Positions 7,433 to 17,567 are shown, counted from the first letter of the stretch. The stretch is 49,870 nt of DNA from Mycobacterium paraffinicum (GCF_001907675.1 NZ_MPNT01000039.1:1-49870); one strand, 5' to 3'. Program-made: numbers and translations. Notes: generated by a model not told the origin, from the sequence alone.

Positions 7433-8367
7433 TGAGTAATCCGGATCACAGGCCAGCCGAAGTACGCCAACAGGCGAAACTGAACGCCGAAGAGGCGCGG
7501 GCGACCATGGAGAAGCGGCGCAACGGCCAGGACGGCGGAGTCAGCGGCTGGGTAGCCGAGCGCGCCGGCAGGTGGGATCTCAGCGGCCAGGACGAGACCA
7601 CTTTGCAGCGGCAGAAATACCTGTGGAATGTGCTGGTGGACTACTGGTTTCGAATGGAAATCGACGGCTGGGAGAACATCCCGGCGCCACCCGCGCTGCT
7701 GGTGGGGATTCACTCCGGCGCTCCCTTCGTCTGGGACGCCTGGACCGTGGGTCTGCAGTGGTGGCGGCGCTTCGGGCAGGATCGCCCCCTGCACGGCACG
7801 GCGCATGACGCGTTGATGGCGATTCCGGTGATCGGCCGGTACTTCCGTTCGATGGGTGTGCTGCCGGCCGCTCCCGACGCGATCGCCACCGCGCTGGCCG
7901 AAGGTCGCGACGTCGCGCTGTGGCCGGGCGGGGAAGTGGACTCGCTGCGCCCCTGGACCGAGCGCGACCAGGCCAACCTTGCGGGCCGAAAAGGCTTCGT
8001 CAAGATGGCGATTCGGGCCGGGGTGCCCATCGTGCCGATCGCCACCGTCGGCGGCGCCGACGCGATGCCGGTGCTGATCCGCGGCGACAAGCTGTCGAAG
8101 GCCCTACAGCTGGACCGCCTGCTGCGCCTCAAGGTGTTCCCGTTGGCCGTCTCACTGCCATGGGGGATCGCGCCGGCGGCGCTGCCGCAGCTGCCGCTGC
8201 CGGCCAAGATCAGGACGCGGTTCATGCCGGCCGTGGAGCTCGACCACGACCCGGAGCGCGCCGACGACGACGCCTACGTCGACCGCAAGTATCGCGAGGT
8301 CCAGGACGCCATCCAGGAAGGGATGGACGCGCTCGCGCGCAAGCGCGCATTTCCACTCTTCGGCTGA
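7432..8367 (+). CDS. Lysophospholipid acyltransferase-family protein
   Basis: 311 aa. After a charged N-terminal helix, the block VGIHSGAPFVWDAW stands where PlsC-type enzymes have their His-Asp acyl-transfer motif, although here the spacing is HxxxxxxxD instead of HxxxxD. GRDVALWPGGEVDSLRPW matches the glycerophosphate-binding FPEG/GEV region, and VPIVPIATVGGADAM the family's third block. It resembles membrane acyltransferases of the Rv1920 group, which would use acyl-CoA and a lipid acceptor on the cytoplasmic membrane face; the acceptor is not known. Start at ATG 7432 agrees with a leaderless transcript. The altered motif spacing makes the exact activity uncertain. Confidence 0.75.
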   Translation: MSNPDHRPAEVRQQAKLNAEEARATMEKRRNGQDGGVSGWVAERAGRWDLSGQDETTLQRQKYLWNVLVDYWFRMEIDGWENIPAPPALLVGIHSGAPFVWDAWTVGLQWWRRFGQDRPLHGTAHDALMAIPVIGRYFRSMGVLPAAPDAIATALAEGRDVALWPGGEVDSLRPWTERDQANLAGRKGFVKMAIRAGVPIVPIATVGGADAMPVLIRGDKLSKALQLDRLLRLKVFPLAVSLPWGIAPAALPQLPLPAKIRTRFMPAVELDHDPERADDDAYVDRKYREVQDAIQEGMDALARKRAFPLFG

Positions 8368-8395
8368 CCGGGAAAGGCTTCGCGCGCACGGGTAT

Positions 8396-9118
8396 TCACT
8401 GCGCCGGCGTGGCCCCCATCATTCGCGTCGACTCGTCGCTGATGATCCATTCCGGATGCGGTGGGGTCGCCGCCATGTACCCCACGCCGCGGACCGTGTC
8501 GACCATCGACTGATACCGGGAACCGAGCTTGGCCCGCAGCCGCCGGACGTGAACATCGACCGAACGGACTCGGCCGTTGCAGTCGTAGCCCCACGCCTCG
8601 TGCATCAGCCGGGTGCGGGTAAACGGCCGACCGGCATGCTGCACAAGGAAACTCAGCAATCTGAACTCGGTCAGCGTTAGACCCAGGTCCTTGCCTTCCA
8701 GCGACCCGGTGAGGCTGGTCGGGTGCAGCAGCAGGGGGCCGAATTTCAGACTGCCGTTGATCGCGCTGCGCCGGTGCGCGATCGCCCGTCCAAGCCGTTC
8801 CTGTAGCTCGTCGGCGTCGGTGCCGGGCGGCATGACGTCGTCGACGTTCCACTCACCGTCGACCGTCACGCCGTCGGCTCGCGACACCAATGCCACCACC
8901 GCGGTGGCCGGAGTATCCGTCGTCAGGCGGCGGCAGGCGGTCTGGGCCGCCGCGAGGTCCCGACGAGCGTCGACGATGGCCACGTCGCCGGATGGGGCGG
9001 GACCGTGGCCGTCACCGGTGAGGGGCGCTCGCCGCATGATACGAGCGAACGAATTCAGCGGTGGCAGAGCGCGATCGAAGTCGTCCGCGTCGGTCAGCAG
9101 TAGTACGTCCAAGGACAT
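8396..9118 (-). CDS. OmpR/GlnR-type winged-helix regulator (Rv2884-like)
   Basis: 240 aa from ATG 9118. Residues 1-105 look like a degenerate receiver domain (LDVLLLTDADD, then VAIVDARRD), with no clear phosphoacceptor pocket. A C-terminal trans_reg_C domain (about 130-220) has LTLTEFRLLSFLVQHAGRPF, RTRLMHEAWGYD, VDVHVRRLRAKLG and the wing TVRGVGYM. It binds DNA as a dimer; the target is unknown. It sits near pyrH as Rv2884 does. No histidine kinase is adjacent, so it may be an orphan regulator like GlnR. The ribosome site touches the ATG at 9118, so a start up to 60 bases upstream is possible. Confidence 0.8.
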   Translation of the reverse strand: MSLDVLLLTDADDFDRALPPLNSFARIMRRAPLTGDGHGPAPSGDVAIVDARRDLAAAQTACRRLTTDTPATAVVALVSRADGVTVDGEWNVDDVMPPGTDADELQERLGRAIAHRRSAINGSLKFGPLLLHPTSLTGSLEGKDLGLTLTEFRLLSFLVQHAGRPFTRTRLMHEAWGYDCNGRVRSVDVHVRRLRAKLGSRYQSMVDTVRGVGYMAATPPHPEWIISDESTRMMGATPAQ

Positions 9119-9287
9119 CTCCGGAAAAGCTTCGTGTGGGTACCTCGGCCCGTAGGCACCTCTGGGAGATGTCTGCAAGCGCAGCGCTGATTACCCGTTC
9201 CGCGCGAAACTATGCAAACTGTGTTGAATTAGCGGCGGCCGCATCGGCCCAGCTAATGGGATCGGATCGTCCTGTCCTGGAGAAGTC

Positions 9288-9323
9288 GATGGGCCCGGTC
9301 CGTTTTCACAGACCGGACCCATC
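9288..9323 (-). terminator. Hairpin terminator after the CsbD-like gene
   Basis: GATGGGCCCGGTC (9288-9300) pairs with GACCGGACCCATC (9311-9323), 13 bp with one mismatch and a 10-base loop. It begins 12 bases after the minus-strand stop at 9335. Confidence 0.65.
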
Positions 9324-9334
9324 CTCCCAGCAAG

Positions 9335-9571
9335 TTACTGATTGGCCTTCTGCCGCTGCTCAGCCGCGTCGGCGCCGCCGCGGGCCGCCTCGGCCTGGGC
9401 TTCCTTCTTCGCCGCGTCGCGCTGGGCTTCGGCCTTGTCCTGCTGCGCCTGGCCCTCGCGGGTGAGGTCGTCCCGACCCGTCACCGCGCCAACGGCCTCC
9501 TTGGCCTTGCCCTTGACGTCCTCGACGACGCCCTTGACGGCTTCAGCAGGTCCCGAGTTGTTGTCCGCCAT
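9335..9571 (-). CDS. CsbD-like stress protein
   Basis: 78 aa, very polar, Ala/Lys/Glu/Gln-rich. The N-terminal part AVKGVVEDVKGKAKEAVGAV followed by TGRDDLTREG matches the CsbD fold pattern (VKGKxKExxGxxTGxxxLxxEG). The tail is a charged helix (QAQQDKAEAQRDAAKKEAQA). CsbD proteins are general-stress proteins of unknown mechanism. A close M. avium relative has, as I recall, been described as microaggregate-binding protein 1. ATG 9571 follows a GGAGGAA ribosome site. A hairpin terminator follows the stop. Confidence 0.8.
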   Translation of the reverse strand: MADNNSGPAEAVKGVVEDVKGKAKEAVGAVTGRDDLTREGQAQQDKAEAQRDAAKKEAQAEAARGGADAAEQRQKANQ

Positions 9572-9927
9572 GGAAAGTTCCTCCTCGTAGGCGTACCTGA
9601 GCGATCCCCGCTCACTGCCGATCGCCCGAGGCGACCGGTCCGGTCATACGGCAAGGCCGGCCCTTGTTTCTCAAGACCGTGTAATTCCCCACCGCGATGG
9701 TGCGGATTCCCCGTGTCGGGCACCGCTCAAACATCCGCGATCCGGAGGGGGTGAACCCGCCGGCGCCGGCGGGCTCACCTGGGCCGATAGCCGCGAAAAG
9801 CCGTCGCAATCGCCAACTCTGCGGATAACGCACCCCGCCGAGGCCGCGTTGTGCTGCGATGAGGCAGGATGTGAAATGCCGTTCCGGAGAGGTCACCCCG
9901 GGATGGCACTCTCATGCGAGGAGCCTT
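9572..9927. other. 356-bp divergent gap with a perfect GC palindrome
   Basis: The gap lies between the CsbD-like gene (minus) and pyrH (plus). It holds an 18-base self-complementary sequence at 9756-9773 (CCCGCCGGCGCCGGCGGG), framed by GTGA (9751-9754) and TCAC (9775-9778). No gene ends nearby on either strand, so it may be a leader structure of pyrH or a protein site. A 94-codon open frame across 9612-9896 (minus) has no family features and I do not call it. GAGGAG just before 9928 serves pyrH. Confidence 0.5.
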
Positions 9928-10725
9928 ATGACGGAGTCCTGGGAGCCCCAAGCCGCGGCCTCGAAGCCGGAGGCATCGGCAGCGGAGAACGGATCAGCTG
10001 CCGGGCAGCCGCGACCGCGGCCCAAATACGCCAGGGTGCTGCTCAAGCTCGGCGGTGAGATGTTCGGCGGCGGCCAGGTCGGACTCGATCCCGACGTCGT
10101 GGCGCGGGTGGCCCGCCAGATAGCCGAGGTGGTTCGCGACGGTGTCCAGGTAGCCGTCGTCATCGGCGGCGGCAACTTCTTTCGGGGCGCGCAACTGCAG
10201 CAGCGCGGCATGGAACGCACCCGCTCGGACTACATGGGCATGCTCGGCACGGTCATGAACAGCCTCGCGCTGCAGGACTTCCTGGAAAAGGAAGGCATCG
10301 TCACCCGCGTCCAGACCGCGATCACCATGGGACAAGTCGCCGAGCCCTACCTGCCGCTGCGCGCCGTCCGTCACCTGGAGAAGGGGCGCGTGGTGATCTT
10401 CGGGGCCGGCATGGGGCTGCCCTACTTCTCCACCGACACCACGGCCGCGCAGCGCGCGCTGGAGATCCGCGCGGACGTCGTCCTGATGGCCAAGGCGGTC
10501 GACGGTGTGTTCACCGAGGACCCCAGGGTGAACCCCGAAGCCGAACTGATCGCCGCGATCAGTCACCGCGAGGTCATCGACCGGGGGCTGAGGGTGGCCG
10601 ATGCCACCGCGTTCAGCCTGTGCATGGACAATGGCATGCCGATCCTGGTGTTCAACCTGCTGACCAATGGGAATATCGCCCGCGCGGTCGCCGGTGAGAA
10701 AATCGGGACACTGGTCACCACCTGA
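9928..10725 (+). CDS. pyrH: UMP kinase
   Basis: 265 aa from ATG 9928, preceded by GCGAGGAG. A 30-residue disordered N-terminus precedes the amino-acid-kinase fold: [16 protein letters not shown] (nucleotide site), [48 protein letters not shown], and [14 protein letters not shown]. It phosphorylates UMP to UDP in the cytosol, the entry to pyrimidine nucleotides, and is usually GTP-activated and UTP-inhibited. It starts the pyrH-frr-cdsA-rlmN cluster and is 15 bases ahead of frr. Confidence 0.97.
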   Translation: MTESWEPQAAASKPEASAAENGSAAGQPRPRPKYARVLLKLGGEMFGGGQVGLDPDVVARVARQIAEVVRDGVQVAVVIGGGNFFRGAQLQQRGMERTRSDYMGMLGTVMNSLALQDFLEKEGIVTRVQTAITMGQVAEPYLPLRAVRHLEKGRVVIFGAGMGLPYFSTDTTAAQRALEIRADVVLMAKAVDGVFTEDPRVNPEAELIAAISHREVIDRGLRVADATAFSLCMDNGMPILVFNLLTNGNIARAVAGEKIGTLVTT

Positions 10726-10740
10726 GGGGAAGAGCGAACG

Positions 10741-11298
10741 ATGATTGACGAGGCTCTCTTCGACGCGGAAGAGAAAATGGAGAAGGCCGTAGCGGTCGCC
10801 CGTGACGACTTGTCAACCATTCGAACCGGCCGGGCCAATCCGGGCATGTTCTCCCGGATCGCCATCGATTACTACGGCGCCACCACCCCCATCACGCAGC
10901 TGGCCAGCATCAACGTTCCCGAGGCACGGCTGGTGGTGATCAAGCCGTACGAAGCCAGTCAGCTGGGCGCGATCGAAACCGCGATCCGCAACTCGGATCT
11001 GGGCGTCAACCCCACCAACGACGGGACCCTGATCCGGGTGGCGGTGCCGCAACTCACCGAGGAGCGTCGCCGCGAGCTGGTCAAGCAGGCCAAGGGCAAG
11101 GGCGAGGACGCCAAGGTGTCGGTGCGCAACATTCGCCGCAAGGCGATGGAGGAGTTGCACCGCATCCGCAAGGACGGCGAGGCCGGCGAGGACGAGGTCG
11201 GCCGCGCCGAGAAGGACCTGGACAAGGCCACGCACCAGTACGTCACCCAGATCGAAGACCTGGTCAAGCACAAAGAAAGCGAGCTGCTGGAGGTCTAG
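10741..11298 (+). CDS. frr: Ribosome recycling factor
   Basis: 185 aa, the standard RRF length. [20 protein letters not shown] starts the helical domain; [19 protein letters not shown] and [14 protein letters not shown] lie in the family core, and [20 protein letters not shown] with [14 protein letters not shown] forms the long helix. With EF-G it splits post-termination ribosomes. A GGGGAAGAG ribosome site precedes ATG 10741. Confidence 0.98.
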   Translation: MIDEALFDAEEKMEKAVAVARDDLSTIRTGRANPGMFSRIAIDYYGATTPITQLASINVPEARLVVIKPYEASQLGAIETAIRNSDLGVNPTNDGTLIRVAVPQLTEERRRELVKQAKGKGEDAKVSVRNIRRKAMEELHRIRKDGEAGEDEVGRAEKDLDKATHQYVTQIEDLVKHKESELLEV

Positions 11299-11330
11299 CG
11301 GCCGCTCAGCAGCTAAGTTCACCCAGGTCC

Positions 11331-12254
11331 GTGGCAACCACCGGCGCAGCCAGCACGCCCGACGAGCCGGCGCGTGAGGGCAAGACGACCGCGCAGCAGC
11401 CGGCCAAGAAGACCTCCCGCGCGGGACGCGACCTGCGTGCGGCCATCGCGGTGGGGGCGGGGATCGGCGGCGTGCTCATCGTCACGCTGGTGTTCGCCCC
11501 GCGCTTCTGGGTTGCCATCGTCGCGGTCGCCATCCCCGTCGCCACCCACGAGGTGGTACGACGGCTGCGCGAGGCCGGATACGTCATCCCGCTGATCCCG
11601 TTGCTGATCGGCGGTCAGGCCACCATCTGGCTGACGTGGCCGTTCCACGCCGCCGGCGCCCTGGCCGGCTTCGGCGCCACGGTGGTGGTGTGCAACGTCT
11701 GGCGCCTGTTCATGCAGGACAACAGCAGGCGACCCGAGCCGTTCGCCGGGTCCCCGTCGGCCAACTACCTGCGCGACGCCTCCGCGACGGTGTTCCTGGC
11801 CGCGTGGGTGCCGCTGTTCGCCTCCTTCGGCGCCTTGCTCGTCTACCCGAAGGACGGCGCGGGCCGGGTGTTCTGCCTGATGGTCACCGTCGTCGCCTCC
11901 GACGTGGGCGGCTACGCCGTCGGCGTGCTGTTCGGCAAGCACCCGATGGTGCCCGCGATCAGCCCGAAGAAGTCGTGGGAGGGTTTCGCCGGTTCGCTCT
12001 TATTCGGGATCACCGCGGCGATTTTGACCGCGACGTTCCTGGCCGGCAAGCCGCCGTGGATCGGTGCGGTGCTGGGCGTGATCTTGGTGCTCACCTGCAC
12101 ACTTGGCGATCTCGTCGAGTCGCAGATCAAGCGCGATCTCGGCATCAAGGACATGGGCCGCCTGCTGCCCGGCCACGGCGGCCTGATGGACCGCCTGGAC
12201 GGCGTGCTGCCGTCGGCGGTCGCCGCGTGGACGGTGCTGACACTCGTGCCCTGA
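11331..12254 (+). CDS. cdsA: Phosphatidate cytidylyltransferase
   Basis: 307 aa from a GTG start. A 35-residue basic, disordered N-terminus precedes about eight membrane helices. The CDP-diglyceride synthetase signature is near the C-terminus: [20 protein letters not shown] and [14 protein letters not shown], with [16 protein letters not shown] and [10 protein letters not shown] before it. It makes CDP-diacylglycerol from CTP and phosphatidic acid at the inner membrane and feeds phosphatidylinositol, PIM and cardiolipin synthesis. It sits 32 bases after frr. Confidence 0.95.
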   Translation: MATTGAASTPDEPAREGKTTAQQPAKKTSRAGRDLRAAIAVGAGIGGVLIVTLVFAPRFWVAIVAVAIPVATHEVVRRLREAGYVIPLIPLLIGGQATIWLTWPFHAAGALAGFGATVVVCNVWRLFMQDNSRRPEPFAGSPSANYLRDASATVFLAAWVPLFASFGALLVYPKDGAGRVFCLMVTVVASDVGGYAVGVLFGKHPMVPAISPKKSWEGFAGSLLFGITAAILTATFLAGKPPWIGAVLGVILVLTCTLGDLVESQIKRDLGIKDMGRLLPGHGGLMDRLDGVLPSAVAAWTVLTLVP

Positions 12255-12277
12255 GAAGGGCCGATACTGGACTGGAC

Positions 12278-13372
12278 ATGGTCCAACAACTCGTCTTCAC
12301 CGAACCCCGTCCCAGCAAGCCGCCCCGGCACCTGGCCGACCTGGACGCGGACGGCCGCGCCTCGGCCGTCGCCGAGCTCGGCCTGCCGGCGTTTCGCGCC
12401 AAGCAGCTCGCGCAGCAGTACTACGGCCGCCTGATCGCCGAGCCACGCGAGATGACCGACCTGCCCGGGGCCGTGCGGGACCGGATCGCTGACGCGTTGT
12501 TCCCGCGCCTGCTCACCTCGGCCGCCGAGGTCACCTGCGATGCGGGGCAGACCCGAAAGACGTTGTGGCGCGGCACCGACGGGACGACCTTCGAGTCGGT
12601 GCTGATGCGCTACCCGCAGCGCAACACCGTGTGCATCTCCTCGCAGGCCGGCTGCGGCATGGCCTGCCCGTTCTGTGCGACCGGGCAGGGGGGACTGACT
12701 CGCAACCTGTCCACCGCGGAGATCCTGGAGCAGGTCCGCTCCGCCGCGGTGGCCCTGCGGGACGATTTCGGCGATCGGCTCTCCAACGTCGTGTTCATGG
12801 GCATGGGCGAGCCGCTGGCCAACTACGCGCGGGTGGTAGCAGCGGTGCGGCGTATCACCGAAGCGCCACCGCTTGGCTTCGGCATCTCGGCCCGCTCGGT
12901 CACGGTGTCGACCGTCGGCCTGGCCCCGGCCATCCGCAAACTGGCCGACGAGCGGCTCGGGGTGACGCTGGCGCTGTCGTTGCACGCGCCCGACGACGAA
13001 TTGCGCGACACGCTGGTGCCGGTCAACAACCGGTGGAAGATCACCGAGGCGCTCGACGCGGCCCGGTATTACGCCGACGTCACCGGCCGCCGGGTCTCGG
13101 TGGAGTATGCGCTGATCCGCGACGTCAACGACCAGCCGTGGCGGGCCGACCTGTTGGGCAAACGCCTGCACCGGGCGCTCGGCCCGCTGGTGCATGTGAA
13201 CCTGATCCCGCTCAACCCGACCCCGGGCAGCGAGTGGGACGCCAGCCCCAAGGCGGCGGAGCGGGAGTTCGTCCGGCGGGTGCGGGCGCACGGGGTGTCG
13301 TGCACCGTGCGGGATACGCGCGGCCGCGAGATCAGCGCTGCCTGCGGACAGTTGGCCGCCGAAGGCGGGTAG
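12278..13372 (+). CDS. rlmN: 23S rRNA/tRNA adenine-C2 methyltransferase RlmN
   Basis: 364 aa, the size of the M. tuberculosis protein. A radical-SAM enzyme with the CxxxCxxC cluster site at C126, C130 and C133 ([15 protein letters not shown]). [11 protein letters not shown] and [17 protein letters not shown] are family motifs, and the C-terminal [19 protein letters not shown] supplies the second catalytic Cys that carries the methyl group. It methylates A2503 of 23S rRNA and A37 of some tRNAs. Its last 11 codons and stop lie inside the first unit of a 58-bp tandem repeat, so the 3' end of the gene has been copied downstream. Confidence 0.96.
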   Translation: MVQQLVFTEPRPSKPPRHLADLDADGRASAVAELGLPAFRAKQLAQQYYGRLIAEPREMTDLPGAVRDRIADALFPRLLTSAAEVTCDAGQTRKTLWRGTDGTTFESVLMRYPQRNTVCISSQAGCGMACPFCATGQGGLTRNLSTAEILEQVRSAAVALRDDFGDRLSNVVFMGMGEPLANYARVVAAVRRITEAPPLGFGISARSVTVSTVGLAPAIRKLADERLGVTLALSLHAPDDELRDTLVPVNNRWKITEALDAARYYADVTGRRVSVEYALIRDVNDQPWRADLLGKRLHRALGPLVHVNLIPLNPTPGSEWDASPKAAEREFVRRVRAHGVSCTVRDTRGREISAACGQLAAEGG

Positions 13373-13488
13373 CTGGAGCGCAGGCGATTTGGCGGGGGCC
13401 TGCGGACAGTTGGCCGCCGAAGGCGGGTAGCTGGAGCGCAGGCGATTTGGCGGGGGCCTGCGGACAGTTGGCCGCCGAAGGCGGGTAG
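13341..13488. repeat. 58-bp tandem repeat, about 2.5 copies
   Basis: Units begin at 13341, 13399 and 13457, each with CCTGCGGACAGTTGGCCGCC; the third stops after 32 bases. The copies appear identical by eye. The unit holds the final 10 codons and TAG of rlmN. It can fold: CCGCC-GAA-GGCGG (13356-13368) sits inside CCTGCG (13341-13346) pairing with CGCAGG (13379-13384). The array fills the gap between the convergent rlmN and DUF2631 genes and may act as repeated terminators. Such an array is a natural candidate for a variable-number (VNTR) locus. Confidence 0.9.
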
Positions 13489-13493
13489 GCGCC

Positions 13494-13748
13494 CTACCTG
13501 ATCCAGCCCCGGCGGCGGCCCCACAGGTCGCGGACCAGGACGATGAGCACCAACGCGGCGAACCCGATCAGGAACCAGTTCTCGACGTGGCCGACGTGGT
13601 TTCCGCGCAGCATCGCCAGCAGGAACCCGAAGATGACCAGGCCGGTGATGTGCCAGGTGCGGTGGTTGATCCTGCTCCAACCCCACGCCGCCGACGGCAC
13701 CTCGACGGTGTCGACGCCGGTGAACTGTTCCACCTCGGTACTGGCCAC
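13494..13748 (-). CDS. DUF2631 membrane protein (Rv2876-like)
   Basis: 84 aa from a GTG at 13748 that follows an AAAGGGA site. The soluble start has [20 protein letters not shown]. Two membrane helices follow (about 33-47, [14 protein letters not shown], and 58-73, [14 protein letters not shown]), and a basic end ([12 protein letters not shown]) should face the cytoplasm. DUF2631 proteins are small mycobacterial/actinobacterial membrane proteins of unknown role. It is convergent with rlmN and divergent from dxr, as Rv2876 is near dxr in M. tuberculosis, but the mpt70/mpt83/dipZ genes usually nearby are missing. Confidence 0.8.
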   Translation of the reverse strand: MASTEVEQFTGVDTVEVPSAAWGWSRINHRTWHITGLVIFGFLLAMLRGNHVGHVENWFLIGFAALVLIVLVRDLWGRRRGWIR

Positions 13749-13814
13749 GGTGAGTCCCTTTCGTGATCGGCTGGTAGGGAGATTCTGGCACACCCGTTGC
13801 GCCGACCGAGCGGG

Positions 13815-13827
13815 CACAATGAACGAG
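13815..13827 (+). promoter_or_regulatory. -10 element for a leaderless dxr transcript
   Basis: CACAAT (13815-13820) lies six bases before the GTG at 13827, with no Shine-Dalgarno. This supports the GTG as start. Confidence 0.4.
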
Positions 13828-15032
13828 TGACAACCGCGACACCGGAGGGCCGCCTGCGCGTGCTGGTGCTGGGCAGCACCGGCTCGATCGGCACGCAGGC
13901 GCTGGAGGTGATAGCGGCCAATCCCGACCGCTTCGAGGTGGTCGGCCTGGCAGCGGGCGGCGCCAACCTGGACACCCTGTTGCGGCAGCGCGCCGAGACC
14001 GGCGTCACCAACGTCGCCGTCGCCGACGAACGCGCGGCCCAGATCGCCGACGTCCCCTACCGCGGCCCCGAGGCGGTGACCCGCCTGGTGCACGACACCG
14101 AGGCCGACGTCGTCCTCAACGCGCTGGTGGGCGCGCTGGGCCTGCGGCCGACGCTGGCCGCGCTGGATTCGGGCGCCCGGCTGGCCCTGGCCAACAAGGA
14201 GTCCCTGGTCGCCGGGGGGCCGCTGGTCCTCAAGGCCGCGCGGCCAGGTCAGATCGTGCCCGTCGACTCCGAACACTCCGCGCTGGCGCAGTGCCTGCGC
14301 GGCGGTTCCCCCGAGGAGGTCGCCAAGCTGGTGCTGACCGCCTCCGGCGGCCCGTTCCGAGGCTGGACCGCCGCCCAACTCGAGGGCGTCACCCCGCAAC
14401 AGGCCGGCGCCCACCCGACCTGGTCGATGGGCCCGATGAACACCCTGAACTCGGCGTCGCTGGTCAACAAGGGTCTCGAGCTCATCGAAACGCACCTGCT
14501 GTTCGGCATCGACTACGACCGCATCGAGGTCGTCGTGCACCCCCAGTCGATTGTTCATTCGATGGTCACCTTCGTCGACGGCTCGACCATCGCCCAGGCC
14601 AGCCCCCCGGACATGAAGCTGCCCATCTCGTTGGCCCTGGGCTGGCCGGCCCGGGTTCCCGGGGCGGCGGGCTCCTGCGACTTCAGCACCGCCTCTAGCT
14701 GGGAATTCGAGCCGCTGGACAGCGAAGTTTTCCCCGCCGTCGAGCTGGCCCGGTATGCCGGCCAGACGGGCGGCTGCATGACCGCCGTGTACAACGCGGC
14801 CAACGAAGAGGCCGCCGAGGCGTTCCTGCAAGGCCGCGTCGGGTTCCCGGCCATCGTCAACACCATCGCGGACGTGCTGCACGCCGCCGACCAATGGGCG
14901 GTTTCACCCGCTAACGTGGATGAGGTACTAGACGCGCAGCGCTGGGCTAGGGAGACGGCTAGGCGCCGAATCGATCGAGTCGCACACGCACGGCCCACCG
15001 AGGCCTCCGTCAACGCCTCCGGAGTGGTGTGA
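13827..15032 (+). CDS. dxr: 1-deoxy-D-xylulose 5-phosphate reductoisomerase
   Basis: 401 aa from GTG 13827. NADPH site [17 protein letters not shown]; catalytic and metal region [13 protein letters not shown] and [14 protein letters not shown]; substrate loop [20 protein letters not shown]; then [13 protein letters not shown]. It converts DXP to 2-C-methyl-D-erythritol 4-phosphate, the first committed step of the MEP isoprenoid route, which feeds decaprenyl phosphate and menaquinone, and is the fosmidomycin target. ispG lies two genes downstream. Confidence 0.96.
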   Translation: MTTATPEGRLRVLVLGSTGSIGTQALEVIAANPDRFEVVGLAAGGANLDTLLRQRAETGVTNVAVADERAAQIADVPYRGPEAVTRLVHDTEADVVLNALVGALGLRPTLAALDSGARLALANKESLVAGGPLVLKAARPGQIVPVDSEHSALAQCLRGGSPEEVAKLVLTASGGPFRGWTAAQLEGVTPQQAGAHPTWSMGPMNTLNSASLVNKGLELIETHLLFGIDYDRIEVVVHPQSIVHSMVTFVDGSTIAQASPPDMKLPISLALGWPARVPGAAGSCDFSTASSWEFEPLDSEVFPAVELARYAGQTGGCMTAVYNAANEEAAEAFLQGRVGFPAIVNTIADVLHAADQWAVSPANVDEVLDAQRWARETARRRIDRVAHARPTEASVNASGVV

Positions 15033-15051
15033 GAAAGGTCCTGCAGTCCAG

Positions 15052-16275
15052 ATGATGTTCGTTATCGGCATTGTGCTGTTCGCCCTCGCCATCCTGATCT
15101 CGGTGGCCCTGCACGAGTGCGGCCACATGTGGGTCGCCCGCGCCACCGGCATGAAGGTCCGCCGCTATTTCGTCGGGTTCGGACCGACGCTGTGGTCGAC
15201 CCGGCGCGGTGAGACCGAGTACGGGCTCAAGGCCGTGCCGCTGGGCGGCTTCTGCGACATCGCCGGGATGACCTCGGTCGAGGAGTTGGCGCCCGACGAA
15301 ACCGACCGGGCGATGTACAAGCAGGACGTCTGGAAGCGCGTCGCGGTGCTGTTCGCCGGTCCGGCGATGAACTTCCTGATCTGCCTGGTGCTGATCTATG
15401 GCATCGCGCTCGTCTGGGGGCTGCCGAACCTGCACCCGCCGACCAAGGCGGTGATCGGTGAAACCGCTTGTGTCGCACCTGAAGTCGCCCCCGGAAAGAT
15501 CGCGGACTGCACCGGTCCCGGTCCGGCCGCGGTGGCCGGCATCCGTGCCGGCGACGTCGTGGTCAAGGTCGGGGACACCCCGGTGTCCACCTTCGAGGAC
15601 ATGGCCGCGGCGGTCCGCAAGATGCACGGCACCGTTCCGGTCGTCGTCGAGCGTGGCGGCAACACCATCACCACCTACGTCGACGTCACGCCCACCCAGC
15701 GTTTCCTGGCCAACGGGGCCGCCGGGCAGGGCGGTCAGGCGGCCCCCGCCACGGTCGGCGCCATCGGCGTGGCCGCCGTCAAGCTCGCGCCCGCACACTA
15801 CGGGGTGCTCTCCGCGGTGCCGGCCACCCTCGCGTTCACGTGGGACCTGACCGGCGAAGTGGGCAAGGCGCTGGTCACCATCCCGACCAAGGTGGGTGCG
15901 CTGGTGCACGCGATCGGCGGCGGGCAGCGCGACCCGCAGACCCCGATGAGCGTGGTCGGCGCCAGCATCATCGGCGGCGACACCGTCGACCACGGCCTCT
16001 GGGTGGCGTTCTGGTTCTTCCTGGCCCAGCTGAACCTTATCCTGGGCGCCATCAACCTGGTGCCGCTGCTGCCGTTCGACGGCGGCCACATCGCCATCGC
16101 GGTGTTCGAGAAGATCCGCAACCTCGTCCGGTCGGCGCGCGGCATGGTCGCGGCCGCGCCGGTGAACTACCTCAAGCTGATGCCCGCCACCTATGTGGTG
16201 CTGGTGTTCGTCGTCGGGTACATGTTGCTGACCGTGACCGCTGATCTGGTCAACCCGATCAGGCTCTTCCAATAG
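15052..16275 (+). CDS. rip1: Site-2 intramembrane metalloprotease Rip1
   Basis: 407 aa. The first helix carries the zinc motif HECGH at residues 21-25. A PDZ domain (about 120-205) has [20 protein letters not shown], and the C-terminal helix has the second metal motif [10 protein letters not shown]. It cleaves membrane-embedded substrates such as anti-sigma factors and controls cell-envelope genes in M. tuberculosis (Rv2869c). Start [20 protein letters not shown]; the second Met is equally possible. It follows dxr by 19 bases and precedes ispG, as in other mycobacteria. Confidence 0.95.
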   Translation: MMFVIGIVLFALAILISVALHECGHMWVARATGMKVRRYFVGFGPTLWSTRRGETEYGLKAVPLGGFCDIAGMTSVEELAPDETDRAMYKQDVWKRVAVLFAGPAMNFLICLVLIYGIALVWGLPNLHPPTKAVIGETACVAPEVAPGKIADCTGPGPAAVAGIRAGDVVVKVGDTPVSTFEDMAAAVRKMHGTVPVVVERGGNTITTYVDVTPTQRFLANGAAGQGGQAAPATVGAIGVAAVKLAPAHYGVLSAVPATLAFTWDLTGEVGKALVTIPTKVGALVHAIGGGQRDPQTPMSVVGASIIGGDTVDHGLWVAFWFFLAQLNLILGAINLVPLLPFDGGHIAIAVFEKIRNLVRSARGMVAAAPVNYLKLMPATYVVLVFVVGYMLLTVTADLVNPIRLFQ

Positions 16276-16344
16276 CTAAGGAACTACAAAAGTGACCCGC
16301 GCCGGCGACGATGCAGAACGAAGCGATGAGGAGGAGTGGCGCAA

Positions 16345-17511
16345 ATGACGATTGGCCTGGGCATGCCGGACGCTCCGGCGCCCACGCTCGCCCCCCGCCG
16401 CAAGACGCGCCAGCTCATGGTCCGCGACGTCGGCGTGGGCAGCGACTATCCGATTTCGGTGCAGTCGATGTGCACCACCAAAACCCACGACGTCAACACC
16501 ACGCTGCAGCAGATCGCCGAGCTGACCGCCGCCGGCTGCGACATCGTCCGGGTGGCCTGCCCCCGTCAGGAGGACGCCGACGCGCTGGCCGAGATCGCGC
16601 GGCACAGCCAGATCCCGGTGATCGCCGACATCCACTTCCAGCCCAAGTACATCTTCGCCGCCATTGACGCGGGATGCGCCGCGGTGCGGGTAAACCCCGG
16701 CAACATCAAGGAATTCGACGGCCGGGTTGGCGAGGTCGCCAAGGCCGCGGCCGCGGCCGGCATCCCCATCCGCATCGGTGTCAACGCCGGCTCGCTGGAC
16801 AAGCGGTTCATGGAGAAGTACGGCAAGGCCACCCCCGAGGCGCTGGTCGAGTCCGCGCTGTGGGAGGCCTCGCTGTTCGAGGAGCACGGCTTCGGCGACA
16901 TCAAGATCAGCGTCAAGCACAACGATCCCGTGGTGATGGTCGCCGCCTACGAGCAGCTGGCCGCCCAGTGCGACTACCCGCTGCACCTCGGCGTCACCGA
17001 GGCCGGCCCGGCGTTCCAGGGCACCATCAAGTCCGCGGTCGCCTTCGGCGCGCTGTTGTCGCGGGGGATCGGCGACACCATCCGGGTGTCGCTGTCCGCG
17101 CCGCCGGTGGAAGAGGTCAAGGTCGGCATCCAGATCCTCGAGTCGCTGAACCTGCGGCCGCGCGGGCTGGAGATCGTGTCCTGCCCGTCCTGCGGCCGCG
17201 CCCAGGTCGACGTCTACACCCTGGCCAATGCGGTCACCGCCGGGCTGGACGGCCTCGACGTCCCGCTGCGGGTCGCCGTGATGGGCTGCGTGGTGAACGG
17301 TCCCGGCGAGGCCCGCGAGGCCGACCTGGGCGTCGCATCGGGAAATGGCAAGGGGCAGATCTTCGTTCGCGGCGAGGTGATTAAGACCGTGCCCGAAGCG
17401 CAGATCGTCGAAACGCTCATCGAGGAGGCCATGCGGTTGGCCTCGGAGATGGGTGCCGATCACGGTCCTGACACAACATCCAGCGGTTCGCCGATCGTGA
17501 CCGTAAGCTGA
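16345..17511 (+). CDS. ispG: 4-hydroxy-3-methylbut-2-enyl diphosphate synthase
   Basis: 388 aa from ATG 16345, which has GAGGAG eight bases upstream; the in-frame GTG at 16336 overlaps that ribosome site and is less likely. The TIM-barrel half shows [18 protein letters not shown] and [15 protein letters not shown]. The C-terminal [4Fe-4S] ligands lie in [10 protein letters not shown] and [13 protein letters not shown], with the partner Glu in the latter. It reduces MEcPP to HMBPP in the MEP pathway. Operon with dxr and rip1. Confidence 0.96.
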   Translation: MTIGLGMPDAPAPTLAPRRKTRQLMVRDVGVGSDYPISVQSMCTTKTHDVNTTLQQIAELTAAGCDIVRVACPRQEDADALAEIARHSQIPVIADIHFQPKYIFAAIDAGCAAVRVNPGNIKEFDGRVGEVAKAAAAAGIPIRIGVNAGSLDKRFMEKYGKATPEALVESALWEASLFEEHGFGDIKISVKHNDPVVMVAAYEQLAAQCDYPLHLGVTEAGPAFQGTIKSAVAFGALLSRGIGDTIRVSLSAPPVEEVKVGIQILESLNLRPRGLEIVSCPSCGRAQVDVYTLANAVTAGLDGLDVPLRVAVMGCVVNGPGEAREADLGVASGNGKGQIFVRGEVIKTVPEAQIVETLIEEAMRLASEMGADHGPDTTSSGSPIVTVS

Positions 17512-17567
17512 TGGGGGCCGGTTCCCGGTTGCCGGTCCTTTAGTTCGCAGCACAGAGAGTTCGCCAG

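Noticed and set aside
9612..9896. 94-codon minus-strand frame between the CsbD-like gene and pyrH
   Set aside because: No family features, no ribosome site, and it spans a GC palindrome.
13341..13488. CRISPR array
   Set aside because: The 58-bp units are contiguous, without unique spacers, and derive from the rlmN end.
13749..14894. N-terminal extension of the DUF2631 protein antisense to dxr
   Set aside because: The family length is about 80-100 aa, and GTG 13748 has a good ribosome site.
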